A stretch of DNA of 64,000 bases from Oceanirhabdus sp942490885 (GCA_942490885.1 CALNYT010000002.1:2294001-2358000), one strand, 5' to 3'; numbered from the stretch's first letter, positions 25,390-34,503 are shown. Translations and numbers: made by a program. Notes: a model not told the origin generated them from the sequence alone.

Positions 25390-26039
25390 AGATAGCACCT
25401 TCAATATTGTCAGCGGATTTTTCAAAACTAGGAGAGGATATTAAAAGCATAGATAAGTATGGAGCAGATATGGTTCATATAGATGTGATGGATGGTAAAT
25501 TTGTACCAAATATTTCTTTTGGATTTCCTATAATCAAAGCTATAAGGAATCTTACTAAGTTAGAGTTTGATGTACATCTTATGATTGAGGAACCAACTAG
25601 ATTTGTAGATGAATTTATTGACGCTGGAGCGGATATAATAACTATTCATTATGAAAGTGAAGTACATATCGATAGAGCTATTAATTATATAAAGAGTAAA
25701 GGTGTTAAAGTTGGATTATCATTGAATCCTGGAACGCCTGTATCTTTAATAGAAAATTTAATACCATCATTGGATCTTGTATTAATTATGAGTGTAAATC
25801 CAGGGTTTGGTGGTCAGAAATTTATTTCTTATTCATTAGATAAAATTAAAGAAGTTAAAGCATTGGCTAAAAAATACAATAAAGATCAAATTATGATTCA
25901 AGTAGATGGTGGAGTTGGAGAAGAAAATATTAAAGAAATAAGCATAGCAGGTGCAAATGTTGTTGTTGCTGGTTCTGCTGTATTTAGAAATGGTGATATC
26001 GAAAAGAATATTGAAGCTCTTAGAAAGGCTGCTTTCTAA
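25383..26039 (+). CDS. rpe: Ribulose-phosphate 3-epimerase
   Basis: It interconverts ribulose 5-phosphate and xylulose 5-phosphate in the pentose phosphate pathway. The TIM barrel shows KIAPSILSADFSKLG, HIDVMDGKFVPN with the catalytic Asp and metal-binding His, MSVNPGFGGQ and the C-terminal QVDGGV. The length of 218 aa is normal. It overlaps rsgA (7 bases) and thiN (1 base). Confidence 0.96.
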   Translation: MVKIAPSILSADFSKLGEDIKSIDKYGADMVHIDVMDGKFVPNISFGFPIIKAIRNLTKLEFDVHLMIEEPTRFVDEFIDAGADIITIHYESEVHIDRAINYIKSKGVKVGLSLNPGTPVSLIENLIPSLDLVLIMSVNPGFGGQKFISYSLDKIKEVKALAKKYNKDQIMIQVDGGVGEENIKEISIAGANVVVAGSAVFRNGDIEKNIEALRKAAF

Positions 26040-26671
26040 TGAAAGCACTAATAGTTTGTGCAGGTGATAAGCCTTCTTACGAACTGTTCTTTAGTGAATA
26101 TAAGACTGCCGATTTTAAAATAGCTGTTGATGGAGGGAGTAGGGTGTTTTATGAACACAATCTGCTCCCAGATCTTTTGTTAGGGGATATGGATTCCTTA
26201 GATGAGAAAATTTTAAGTCTTTTTTCTTCAAAGGGAGTAGAAATAAGAAAATATAGACCAGAGAAAGATCTTACTGATACAGCTATAGCGGTTGAATATA
26301 TAATTAAAGAGAAGTTTGATAAAGCAGTTTTGTTAGGGTGCACAGGAAGTAGATTTGACCACCAATTTGCCAATATAGTATTACTAAAAAAGATGAATGA
26401 CAATAATATTGAAGGTATTATAAAAGATAACACTAATGAAATTTTTCTAATTAATAAGAGTAAGTCGTTATATAAAGAAAGAAAGTATGTTTCATTCTTT
26501 GCTTTAAATGAGAGTGTTAAAGGTTTGACCTTAGAAGGGTTCAAATATCCATTGAATTTGCATGAACTCTTTAGAGGGGATATATTATGTACATCTAATG
26601 AAATTATTGAGGAGTGGGGCAAAGTGCATTTCCTTGAGGGTGAGTTAATGTGTATATGTAGTGATGATTAG
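26039..26671 (+). CDS. thiN: Thiamine pyrophosphokinase
   Basis: It transfers pyrophosphate from ATP to thiamine. The N-terminal catalytic domain shows AVDGGSRVFYE, PDLLLGDMDSL and EKDLTDTAIAVEY, with LLGCTGSRFDHQFANI near the middle. A C-terminal beta-domain follows. The length of 210 aa is typical. It starts at the rpe stop (TAATG), making it the last gene of the rsmB-thiN run. Confidence 0.94.
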   Translation: MKALIVCAGDKPSYELFFSEYKTADFKIAVDGGSRVFYEHNLLPDLLLGDMDSLDEKILSLFSSKGVEIRKYRPEKDLTDTAIAVEYIIKEKFDKAVLLGCTGSRFDHQFANIVLLKKMNDNNIEGIIKDNTNEIFLINKSKSLYKERKYVSFFALNESVKGLTLEGFKYPLNLHELFRGDILCTSNEIIEEWGKVHFLEGELMCICSDD

Positions 26672-26779
26672 AGAACTATATAAAGAATAAAGAATAGAGA
26701 ATAGATAACAAATATTGATACCTTGTTCTTTCATCTCTGTTCTTTGAGAAAAATTGTAACAATAAAGGTCTTTTAGTAA

Positions 26780-26832
26780 ATTGCATATATAATTATATGC
26801 AAATAGTTCCTTAATATGGTATAATATTAAGG
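26780..26832. promoter_or_regulatory. Two imperfect palindromes upstream of spoVM
   Basis: TTTGCATATA with TATATGCAAA, and CCTTAATAT with ATATTAAGG, lie in tandem just before spoVM; TATAAT at 26820-26825 is inside the second. A mother-cell sigma promoter is expected here from family knowledge, but I cannot assign one with certainty. Confidence 0.4.
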
Positions 26833-26858
26833 AATCAATATATAGGTGAGTTAAGTAA

Positions 26859-26933
26859 ATGAAAATCGTAGCTATTAAGTTACCAAAGTTTCTATCTAAG
26901 ATTATAGGAATTTTTGTAAGAAGGAAATCATGA
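26859..26933 (+). CDS. spoVM: Stage V sporulation protein M
   Basis: A 24-residue amphipathic peptide beginning MKIVAIKLPKF, which matches SpoVM in sequence, length and its place between thiN and rpmB. In Bacillus it inserts on the convex outer forespore membrane and recruits SpoIVA to start coat assembly. The Pro near residue 9 and a basic C-terminal tail are kept. AGGTGAG lies 8 bases before the ATG. This gene marks the organism as a spore former. Confidence 0.9.
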   Translation: MKIVAIKLPKFLSKIIGIFVRRKS

Positions 26934-26976
26934 TTAAACCTTATACAAAGAAGAAAAAACAAATAGAAAACAAACA

Positions 26977-27006
26977 AAAGCACAATACAATGTATTGTGC
27001 TTTCTT
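26977..27006. terminator. Hairpin between spoVM and rpmB
   Basis: AAAGCACAATAC pairs with GTATTGTGCTTT with T-rich sequence on both strands; it can end spoVM on the plus strand and back up rpmB termination. Confidence 0.8.
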
Positions 27007-27025
27007 TTGCAATAAGTACATAAAA

Positions 27026-27055
27026 CAAAAATGCAGTCAACTGCATTTTTTCTAT
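27026..27055. terminator. Bidirectional terminator next to the rpmB stop
   Basis: AAAAATGCAGT pairs with ACTGCATTTTT; reading leftward it ends rpmB. Confidence 0.85.
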
Positions 27056-27063
27056 GTTAACAA

Positions 27064-27255
27064 TTAAACTGCACGCTGTACTTTACCAGAACGTAAACAT
27101 CTAGTACATACAGATATTTTCTTAGGTGTGCCATTTACGATAGCCTTAACTTTTTGTACGTTTGGCTTCCAGTTCCTGTTTGATCTACGATGTGAGTGAG
27201 ATAGTTGACCACCGAAAACTACTCCCTTACCGCAACATTCACATTTTCTTGACAT
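27064..27255 (-). CDS. rpmB: 50S ribosomal protein L28
   Basis: A 63-aa ribosomal protein beginning MSRKCECCGKGVVFG, with a zinc-type cysteine set (CECC and CTRC) of the C-plus form, and LSHSHRRSNRNWKPN. The start at 27255 follows AGAGGAGGTG and is the family start; an in-frame ATG at 27291 would add 12 unconserved residues. It is alone on the minus strand within plus-strand genes, as is usual at this locus. Confidence 0.96.
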   Translation of the reverse strand: MSRKCECCGKGVVFGGQLSHSHRRSNRNWKPNVQKVKAIVNGTPKKISVCTRCLRSGKVQRAV

Positions 27256-27300
27256 ACCGACACCTCCTCTAATTACATAAATCAACTTCAAACAAAAATT

Positions 27301-27330
27301 ATTGTATCACAAATGTTGGTGATTTTTCAA
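27301..27330 (-). promoter_or_regulatory. Sigma-A promoter of rpmB
   Basis: On the minus strand, TTGAAA (27330-27325) and TACAAT (27306-27301) are 18 bases apart. Confidence 0.7.
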
Positions 27331-27452
27331 GTGTTTTTTACTAGAAAGTTTGATAATTGCAGATAAAATTAGTAATATAGATTTATTTTCTTGAATTAAA
27401 AGGTAGTATAATATAAAATAACAATAAGGTAGTTCATATAAGGAGGAATAAA

Positions 27453-27803
27453 ATGAAGGGAAATATAAATACAGAAATAGGTAAGATATATTACAATGAA
27501 GAAGTGATTGCAAATATAGCTGGATTATCTACGATGGAGTGTTATGGAGTTGTTGGTATGGCTTCAAAAAATGCTACTGATGGTATATGGGAGCTATTAA
27601 AAGGAGAGAATCTGAATAAGGGTGTAAAAGTAATATCTAAAGAAGATAAACTATACATTGAATTATATATCATTGTTGAATATGGAACTAAAATATCTGT
27701 AATAGCAAATAACATAATTAAGACTGTTAAGTATAATATAAACAACTTTACAGGGCTTTCAGTTGGTGGAGTTACTGTTAATGTTAAAGGTGTAAGGGTT
27801 TAA
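27453..27803 (+). CDS. Asp23/Gls24 family envelope stress protein (YloU-like)
   Basis: A 116-aa alpha/beta protein with the family pattern GKIYYNEEVIANIAGLSTMECYG at the start and VNVKGVRV at the end. Members attach to the membrane or to partner proteins during envelope stress. AAGGAGG precedes the ATG. It is followed after 12 bases by the DAK-domain gene, the normal partner pair seen in Firmicutes (yloU-yloV). Confidence 0.92.
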   Translation: MKGNINTEIGKIYYNEEVIANIAGLSTMECYGVVGMASKNATDGIWELLKGENLNKGVKVISKEDKLYIELYIIVEYGTKISVIANNIIKTVKYNINNFTGLSVGGVTVNVKGVRV

Positions 27804-27815
27804 GGAGGAACTTAA

Positions 27816-29444
27816 ATGCAAAAAATATCTATAGATGGAGCAAAATTCTATTATATGTTGATGAATGCTTCAAATAAACTAGAACAAGAAAAAGAATATG
27901 TAAATTCATTGAATGTTTTCCCAGTACCAGATGGTGATACTGGAACAAATATGTCTCTTACTTTTAAAGCGGCTGCTCAAGAAATTACAGGAATGAGAAA
28001 TGAGTCAATCAGTGAAATAGCAAAGAAGTTTTCTAGAGGGGCACTGATGGGAGCAAGAGGGAATTCAGGAGTTATACTATCTCAGATTTTCAGAGGATTC
28101 TCAAAAGGATTAGAAAATCTACATTATGCTTCTTCAGGGGACATTGCGAACGCAATAATAGAAGGGGCTAATTACGCTTATAAAGCTGTAATGCGTCCTA
28201 CAGAGGGTACGATATTAACGGTGATTAGAGAAGCTGGAGAGTATGCAATTAAATGTGATGAAGAAGAAATAGACAGACTTTTAGATAAAGTTTGTAATCA
28301 CGCAGAAGAGATATTAAATAAAACACCAGACATGCTGCCTGCACTTAAAGAAGCAAAAGTTGTTGATGCTGGTGGGATGGGTATGTTAATCCTTTTTAAA
28401 GGTATGTTAGAGGCCTTGAAATACGACATAGAAGATGAATTGAAGGATGTTGATGCAAGAGAATATAAATTTGAAGCTCAAGTTACACAAAGTGAGCAAC
28501 AATTTGGATATTGCACAGAGTTTATTATATTAACCGAAAACTACGATTTGGATATGTTAAAAACTAAATTGAGTGAAATTGGTGATTCCATAGTAGCAGT
28601 TGGAATGGATGATTTTGTGAAGATACATGTTCATACATTAGAACCTGGAAAAGCTCTTAATATTGGAACTTCACTTGGGCAACTTACAAAAATAAAAATT
28701 GAAAATATGAGTGAACAACATAAACATACATTGGATATGGAAGAAGATGAAAGTAACGATGTTGCTTTAGATGAAAATATTGAGAGTAAGAAATATGGAT
28801 TTATCGCTGTAGCTAGAGGTGAAGGGTTAACAAATATCTTTAAAGACCTTAATGTTGACCGTGTTATTGAAGGTGGTCAAACAATGAATCCAAGCACACA
28901 AGATCTAATTGATAGAATAGATAAAATAAATGCAGAAACTATATTTATTTTACCAAATAATAAGAATATTATGATGGCTGCAGAACAAGCTGTTCACTTA
29001 AGTGAAAAGAATATAGTTGTTATTCCTAGTAAAACAATACCTGAGGGGATAGCGGCATTATCAATTTTTGATGAAAATAGTAGTGCTGAAGAAAATCTTG
29101 AAAACATGATTGAGACTATAGAAAATGTAAGTACAGGAAGTGTTACATATGCGGTTAAAGATACTGAGTCAGATGGAAGACAGATTAAACAAGATGATGT
29201 ACTTGGTATAGTTAATGGTAAGATAGAAATTATTGGAGACAATAAGATGCAAGTTTGTTGTGATATAATTGATGAAATGGTTGACGATTTTAGTGAACTA
29301 ATTACAATTTATTATGGTGAAGAATGTGCTGAAGAAGATGTTGAAAAGATGATTGAGCAACTAGAAGATAAATACCCAGATATGGATATTGAAAGTTATG
29401 AAGGTAAGCAGCCATTATATTATTTTATTGTTTCAGTTGAGTAG
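27816..29444 (+). CDS. DAK-domain kinase, FakA/YloV type
   Basis: A 542-aa protein with the DhaL-type nucleotide-binding domain (about 1-200), showing PVPDGDTGTNMSLT with the metal-binding aspartates and GARGNSGVILSQI. A middle domain and a FakB-interaction-type C-terminal region follow. Its homologue FakA phosphorylates fatty acids bound to FakB (DegV) proteins for lipid synthesis. No fakB gene is in the window. The length fits FakA. Confidence 0.9.
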   Translation: MQKISIDGAKFYYMLMNASNKLEQEKEYVNSLNVFPVPDGDTGTNMSLTFKAAAQEITGMRNESISEIAKKFSRGALMGARGNSGVILSQIFRGFSKGLENLHYASSGDIANAIIEGANYAYKAVMRPTEGTILTVIREAGEYAIKCDEEEIDRLLDKVCNHAEEILNKTPDMLPALKEAKVVDAGGMGMLILFKGMLEALKYDIEDELKDVDAREYKFEAQVTQSEQQFGYCTEFIILTENYDLDMLKTKLSEIGDSIVAVGMDDFVKIHVHTLEPGKALNIGTSLGQLTKIKIENMSEQHKHTLDMEEDESNDVALDENIESKKYGFIAVARGEGLTNIFKDLNVDRVIEGGQTMNPSTQDLIDRIDKINAETIFILPNNKNIMMAAEQAVHLSEKNIVVIPSKTIPEGIAALSIFDENSSAEENLENMIETIENVSTGSVTYAVKDTESDGRQIKQDDVLGIVNGKIEIIGDNKMQVCCDIIDEMVDDFSELITIYYGEECAEEDVEKMIEQLEDKYPDMDIESYEGKQPLYYFIVSVE

Positions 29445-29470
29445 AACCCTTTAAGGGTTCTGTTTTATTA
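29445..29470 (+). terminator. Terminator after the DAK gene
   Basis: AACCCTTTAAGGGTT hairpin followed by CTGTTTTATT. Confidence 0.75.
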
Positions 29471-29524
29471 TTTTTTTATGGATTGAAAAATTCCTAAAAA
29501 ATAAAAAAACATAGTTGAGAGTTG

Positions 29525-29579
29525 AAAGTTGAGAGTGGAGAACGATTGACATTTCTCTTCTCCATTCTCAACTTTTTTT
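29525..29579. repeat. Dispersed long hairpin repeat before recG
   Basis: An 18-bp stem (29525-29542 with 29558-29575, one G-T pair) encloses a 15-base loop and ends in T7. Twenty bases of its left arm side (29527-29546) recur in reverse at 3629-3648. It can act as a terminator, but its recurrence in unrelated spots marks it as a dispersed element. Confidence 0.8.
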
Positions 29580-29595
29580 AATCAGGAGTGATATT

Positions 29596-31629
29596 ATGAA
29601 CCTTACAATGGATATAAAATATCTTAAAGGGGTCGGCCCAAAAATGAAGGAAGAGTTAAATAAAGCTGGTGTTTTTTCTTTTCTGGATTTACTTCTATAT
29701 TTTCCAAGAGATTATGAAAGTGTAGATATATTAAATGATAAAAGTAGTTGGACAGAAAATTCAACTGTTATTGTAGAAGGGGTAGTAAAAAAAATCAATA
29801 ATGATTTAAGAATTAGAAATAATATGACTATAACTTCTATTAAGTTTGAAAATTCCTGTGGAGAATTTTATTGTAAGTGGTTCAATATGCCATATATTAA
29901 GAATAACTTTAAAGTTGCTAGTAAGTACGTTTTAAAAGGTAAGGTATATAATTTAAAGGGTGATAAAGGATTAAATAATGCGAAGATAATTCGCAATTCT
30001 AATCTAGATAATATGAAAGTTATTTCAAAATATAATTTGAGAGGCAAATTAACCAATACATTTTTAAATAAAATCATAACTGAATTAGTAAATAGTGTGG
30101 ATATTCAAGAAAATATTTCAGAAGATATCATTAAGAGGTATAATCTTATTTCTTTAAAGGACGCTATTATTAACATACATTGTCCTCAGGGAAAAGAAAT
30201 GCTAATAAAAGCAAAGCAAAGATTAAAGTTTCAGGAATTGTTTACTTATTCATTAAAAATATTGTCGTTGAAGAAGTATTTTAAATGTGCTGATGGTATA
30301 CAGTATATAATGTGTTCAGAACTATCTATGATTAAAGAGAAACTTCCATTCGAACTTACTGGTGCTCAAAGAAGAACGTTAAGGGAAATACTCTTAGATC
30401 AAAAGAATACGTATCCTATGAATAGACTTGTACAAGGAGATGTTGGTAGTGGTAAGACTGTAGTTGCAATTATATCGATGCTTAATGTTGTTAAGAATGG
30501 GTATCAAGCTTCTATGATGGCACCAACAGAGATTCTTGCTAGGCAACATTATAATGAGACGTGTACTCTGTTGGGCGAATTTGGCGTTAATATAGAATTA
30601 CTTGTTGGAAGTACTACTAAGAAAAACAAAGAAATTATAAAGAAAAAGTTAAAAGAAGGAGAAATTGATATTATTATTGGTACTCATGCTTTAATTGAAG
30701 ATAATGTAGAGTTCAATAAACTTGGATTAGTTGTTACAGATGAGCAACATAGATTTGGTGTAAATCAAAGATGTAGATTATCGAATAAAAAAGAGAATGT
30801 AGATGTACTAGTAATGACTGCTACTCCTATTCCTAGAACATTATCACTTTATCTTTATGGTGATTTAGATGTATCTATAATTGACGAGCTACCTAAGGGT
30901 AGAAAAGAGATAATTACTAGATATACTGAAAAAAAACAAAGTAAAAAAGCTTATGAATTTGCTCTGAATGAAATTAAAAAGGGAAGACAAGTATATATTG
31001 TGTGTCCTTTAGTAGAAGAGAATGAGGAAATGAAACTCACATCTGTTGAGGAGCATTTTAAAGAATTACAAGAAAATATATTTAAGGATGTAGAAATTGA
31101 AATTCTTCATGGGAAAATGAAAGCTAAAGACAAAGAGTTTGTGATGAAGAGGTTTAAGAATGGCGAAATTAAAGCTTTGATTTCTACTACCGTAATTGAA
31201 GTTGGAGTTAATGTTCCAAATGCTACTGTTATGATTATTGAAAATGCAGAAAGATTTGGATTATCCCAATTACATCAATTAAGAGGAAGAGTAGGAAGAG
31301 GGGAGCATCAATCTTATTGTATTTTGGTTCCAGAAGTTAAAAGTGAAGTTACAAGAAAAAGAATGGAAATAATGGTTGAGTCTAATGATGGGTTTTATAT
31401 ATCTGAACAAGATTTAAAAATCAGAGGAACAGGTGAGCTTTTTGGAATTAAGCAGAGCGGAGAAGATGAACTATTATTAGCAAATTTAAGGGAAGATATG
31501 GATATACTAAGGGTTGCAAATAAAGAAGCTCAAATGGTAATTGATAGCGATGATATGGAATACATCAAAATGAAAAAAGAAATATTAAGAAAATTATCGT
31601 CATCAAGCAACTATATATGTTACAATTAA
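29596..31629 (+). CDS. recG: ATP-dependent DNA helicase RecG
   Basis: It regresses stalled forks and branch-migrates Holliday junctions. An N-terminal helix-hairpin-helix and wedge (OB) domain is followed by the helicase core with GDVGSGKTVVA, MAPTEILARQHY, the DEQH box (TDEQHRFG), TATPIPRTLSL and the TRG/C-terminal region (RGRVGRGEHQSYC). The length of 677 aa is normal. AGGAGTGA lies upstream of ATG 29596. Confidence 0.96.
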   Translation: MNLTMDIKYLKGVGPKMKEELNKAGVFSFLDLLLYFPRDYESVDILNDKSSWTENSTVIVEGVVKKINNDLRIRNNMTITSIKFENSCGEFYCKWFNMPYIKNNFKVASKYVLKGKVYNLKGDKGLNNAKIIRNSNLDNMKVISKYNLRGKLTNTFLNKIITELVNSVDIQENISEDIIKRYNLISLKDAIINIHCPQGKEMLIKAKQRLKFQELFTYSLKILSLKKYFKCADGIQYIMCSELSMIKEKLPFELTGAQRRTLREILLDQKNTYPMNRLVQGDVGSGKTVVAIISMLNVVKNGYQASMMAPTEILARQHYNETCTLLGEFGVNIELLVGSTTKKNKEIIKKKLKEGEIDIIIGTHALIEDNVEFNKLGLVVTDEQHRFGVNQRCRLSNKKENVDVLVMTATPIPRTLSLYLYGDLDVSIIDELPKGRKEIITRYTEKKQSKKAYEFALNEIKKGRQVYIVCPLVEENEEMKLTSVEEHFKELQENIFKDVEIEILHGKMKAKDKEFVMKRFKNGEIKALISTTVIEVGVNVPNATVMIIENAERFGLSQLHQLRGRVGRGEHQSYCILVPEVKSEVTRKRMEIMVESNDGFYISEQDLKIRGTGELFGIKQSGEDELLLANLREDMDILRVANKEAQMVIDSDDMEYIKMKKEILRKLSSSSNYICYN

Positions 31630-31657
31630 TAAAAATATGAAATTATTTAACAATATT

Positions 31658-31686
31658 TTGTAAAAATGAACAAAATATGATAAAAT
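31658..31686 (+). promoter_or_regulatory. Sigma-A promoter of rsmD-coaD
   Basis: TTGTAA (31658-31663), 17 bases, TAAAAT (31681-31686), 32 bases before rsmD. Confidence 0.7.
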
Positions 31687-31718
31687 GATTTAAGAAAACT
31701 TGAAGATGAGGTGTTGGC

Positions 31719-32276
31719 ATGAGAATTATTTCAGGTAAGGCAAAGGGAAGAACAATACTCCCTCCTGCTACTATGGTTACTAGACCAACTTTAGATAGAA
31801 TTAAAGAAGCGATTTTTAATATTTTATATGATAAAGCTATAGATGCTAATGTTGTAGATGTTTTCGCTGGAACAGGTAGTTTAGGTTTGGAAGCTGCAAG
31901 TAGAGGAGCAAAGAAATGCTATCTCTTTGATAGAGATGATGAAACTTTTTCAAGATTGGAGCAAAATATTAAAAATTTAAAATTTGAAGATGTATGTACT
32001 GCTATTAAAGGAGATTCTTACAAAAGTTTAGAAATGCTAGCTAAAAGAGGAGAAAAGTTTGATATCATATTCATAGATCCTCCATATGCTAAAGAAATGA
32101 TTCCTATGGCTATTGAAATAGTTACAAATGAGAAAGCGTTAAAAGACGATGGAATAATAGTATGTAAAATCGATAGTGGCGAGGATATTTATGAAGGGAA
32201 TGAAGAAATAATACTTACTGAGAAAAGAAAGTATGGTAATACAACTGTTCTTTTCTATGAATATACGGAGGAATAA
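31719..32276 (+). CDS. rsmD: 16S rRNA (guanine-966-N2)-methyltransferase RsmD
   Basis: A SAM-dependent methyltransferase of 185 aa. MRIISGKAKGRTI starts the protein, RPTLDRIKEAIFN is the RNA-binding loop, VVDVFAGTGSLGLEA binds SAM and IFIDPPYA is the catalytic NPPY-type motif. The start codon follows GAGGTG. It is one base from coaD, its usual Firmicutes neighbour. Confidence 0.95.
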   Translation: MRIISGKAKGRTILPPATMVTRPTLDRIKEAIFNILYDKAIDANVVDVFAGTGSLGLEAASRGAKKCYLFDRDDETFSRLEQNIKNLKFEDVCTAIKGDSYKSLEMLAKRGEKFDIIFIDPPYAKEMIPMAIEIVTNEKALKDDGIIVCKIDSGEDIYEGNEEIILTEKRKYGNTTVLFYEYTEE

Positions 32277-32277
32277 G

Positions 32278-32757
32278 ATGAGAACCGCGGTATTTACTGG
32301 AAGTTTTGATCCAATAACTTTAGGTCATTATGATATTATTGAACGTGGAAGTAAGATATTTGACAAAATTATTGTTTTAGCAATGGTAAACCCTGATAAA
32401 AAAGGATTATTTGAACTTGAAGAACGTGTTGCATTAATTAAGAAAACTGTATGTAATTTAAAAAATGTAGAAGTGGACTCATATTGGGGGCTACTCGTTG
32501 ATTATATGAAAGAAAGAAATTATAATATAATCATCAAAGGACTTAGAAATACTATTGATTTTAACTATGAATATGATATGGAATCAGCAAATAAAAAATT
32601 ATATTCAGATGTAGAAACGGTGTTTTTAATGAGTGATAGGAATAAGGGCTATATCAGCTCGTCTATGGTTAAACAAATAGCTAAATTTGGTGGGGAATTA
32701 AAAGGTTGTGTTAGCGAAGAGGTTGAATGCGCTATTTTAGAAAAGATGAAAATATAA
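32278..32757 (+). CDS. coaD: Phosphopantetheine adenylyltransferase
   Basis: The fourth step of CoA synthesis: 4'-phosphopantetheine plus ATP to dephospho-CoA. TGSFDPITLGHYDII carries the nucleotidyltransferase HxGH-like motif (here TLGH), and ISSSMVKQIAKFGG is the ISSTxVR-like motif. The start is ATG 32278 behind GGAGGAATAA, giving the usual 159 aa. With coaBC at 14352, two CoA steps are encoded in this window. Confidence 0.96.
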   Translation: MRTAVFTGSFDPITLGHYDIIERGSKIFDKIIVLAMVNPDKKGLFELEERVALIKKTVCNLKNVEVDSYWGLLVDYMKERNYNIIIKGLRNTIDFNYEYDMESANKKLYSDVETVFLMSDRNKGYISSSMVKQIAKFGGELKGCVSEEVECAILEKMKI

Positions 32758-32769
32758 GGGGTGAGTAAT

Positions 32770-33294
32770 ATGAAGATTGTTGAGTATTTAGAATGTATGC
32801 AAGATCTTATTGAAAATGCGTCCAAAGTTCCTATGACAAATAAAATAATGATAGATAAGGAAGAGATGTTAAGTTTAATAGAGCAGATATACAACTATCT
32901 TCCAGAGGAATTTAAGAAAGCCCAATGGATAGTTCATGAAAAAGAGAGAATCTTAAAAGATGCAACAGAACAAGCTGAAAAGATTAAACAAGAAAGTTAT
33001 GAGTATCATAGAAAAAGATTGAAAAATCATGATTTAGTTAAAGAAGCAAAATTGAAAACTGAAGCCATGTTATCTAAAGCAGAAAGAAGTGCAACAGTTA
33101 TTAAAACAGAAGCTACAAACTATGCTGGTGGAATATTACATAATGTGGAGAATGATGTGTCTGAAATTAAAAATCGAATAATTGAGGATATAAAAAATGA
33201 TGTAAATAAGAGTTTAAACGATATAGATAAAAAAATGAATGATGTTATTGAAAAGTTAAAAGAAAATCAAGAGGAGCTTAGGGGAATGAGTTAG
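32770..33294 (+). CDS. Coiled-coil protein of unknown function
   Basis: A 174-aa soluble, strongly charged and almost entirely helical protein (MKIVEYLECMQDLIENASKV at the start), with a long predicted coiled coil from about residue 50 to the end. The style recalls ATP-synthase stalk or DivIVA-like proteins and such genes are often called ATPase in clostridia, but no nucleotide motif is present. ATG 32770 has GGGGTGA 7 bases upstream. Its place between coaD and ylbJ is typical. Function is not known. Confidence 0.75.
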   Translation: MKIVEYLECMQDLIENASKVPMTNKIMIDKEEMLSLIEQIYNYLPEEFKKAQWIVHEKERILKDATEQAEKIKQESYEYHRKRLKNHDLVKEAKLKTEAMLSKAERSATVIKTEATNYAGGILHNVENDVSEIKNRIIEDIKNDVNKSLNDIDKKMNDVIEKLKENQEELRGMS

Positions 33295-33308
33295 CTCCTC
33301 TTTTTTTG
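33271..33308. terminator. Terminator overlapping two convergent gene ends
   Basis: GAGGAGCT (33271) pairs with AGCTCCTC (33293-33300) and is followed by T7. It overlaps the last codons of the coiled-coil gene and the last codons of the convergent ylbJ. Confidence 0.88.
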
Positions 33309-34439
33309 TGTTAAGAAACTGAAAATGAAAGAAATTATAAGTATGGAATACGAAATAACATATATGGCAGTAAGGGATTTTAGTTCGTTCTTATGAAGTG
33401 TGGAAACCATTAATGATGAAAAATCAGTAATAGAGATTAAAATAATTAATACGCTTATAAGACAAGATGAAATAACACCTTGTAGTATTTTAGCCCAAAA
33501 ATATTTCTTAAAAGATAATTTTTTATTATAAATGAATGAATAAACTTGAGAGAATATTGATAGTCCACTAAAAGAAATTAGAAAGCTTATTAGAATTAAT
33601 TTAACTAAAAGTGAGGCGTCTGTCTCTGAAATCATTGTAACTCCATTAGTGATTTCAATAATACCAAATAACATCTTCCCCATTAGAGAATTAAAAGCTG
33701 GAAATATATTTGCAATATAGTGGTTCATATATCCGATGATTACTGAAAAAAAAGTTATATAAGCACAAACTAATAAGGAGGTATTAAGAGCGCCTTCAAT
33801 ACTCTGTTTAATTGCATTTCCTACATTGATTCTTGTTTTTTCTACATTGTTTAGATTTATAAAAGAATAGTCCCTTTTTGATGAGAATATGTACCCAGTT
33901 ATATAGCATGAAATAATGTTTATAAAAAATAATATGTACCCAAGTTTGATGTTGTTTAGGAGTACAGCACCAACTACTCCAATTACAAATAAAGGGCTGG
34001 CATTAGAGGCTACAATTAAAGTTGTTGTTGCATTATCATAATTCAAATGTCCTTCTTTACTCATAATACCTGTGTATTTAGCGCCTAAAGGGAAACCACA
34101 GATTAGACTTATAATTAACGGGAAACTTGCAGTGGGAGGGAGATTAAGGGGTTTGCATAGAGCTTTGCCAAATATACTGGAGTAAACATTAATACCATTA
34201 AAACTTAAGATCAAGCCTGTAATTACAGTAAAAGGGAATAATGATGGAAATACTGAATTATAAAAAAGTTGTACTCCATGATGTGCCGATGAAATGCAAA
34301 GTTTTGGATTTAATAAAATCAACATAAGTACAAATGTTAAAAGAAATATAACAAGGTTGGATAATTTGCTTTTTGTTTTTAAAATGATAAATCCTATAAC
34401 TAAAATAAAAATTAATACTAATACTAATACTATTATCAT
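33291..34439 (-). CDS. ylbJ: Sporulation integral membrane protein YlbJ
   Basis: A 382-aa polytopic membrane protein with about 8-10 hydrophobic segments and the nucleoside-recognition Gate domain pattern: VFPSLFPFTVITGL and LICGFPLGAKYTG in the first half, and its repeat near ITNGVTMIS in the second. In Bacillus YlbJ is needed for cortex formation under sigma-E control. It is convergent with the coaD-side genes, overlapping by 4 bases. Confidence 0.92.
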   Translation of the reverse strand: MIIVLVLVLIFILVIGFIILKTKSKLSNLVIFLLTFVLMLILLNPKLCISSAHHGVQLFYNSVFPSLFPFTVITGLILSFNGINVYSSIFGKALCKPLNLPPTASFPLIISLICGFPLGAKYTGIMSKEGHLNYDNATTTLIVASNASPLFVIGVVGAVLLNNIKLGYILFFINIISCYITGYIFSSKRDYSFINLNNVEKTRINVGNAIKQSIEGALNTSLLVCAYITFFSVIIGYMNHYIANIFPAFNSLMGKMLFGIIEITNGVTMISETDASLLVKLILISFLISFSGLSIFSQVYSFIYNKKLSFKKYFWAKILQGVISSCLISVLIILISITDFSSLMVSTLHKNELKSLTAIYVISYSILIISFIFSFLTQKKRS

Positions 34440-34503
34440 GTTAACACTCCTTAAGAATTATAGTATTAAATATATTTTCTTTACAGGATTTATATTACAG
34501 TAA

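Noticed and set aside
26149..26622. A 157-codon minus-strand frame within thiN
   Set aside because: It lies fully antisense to a conserved enzyme and has no upstream ribosome site.
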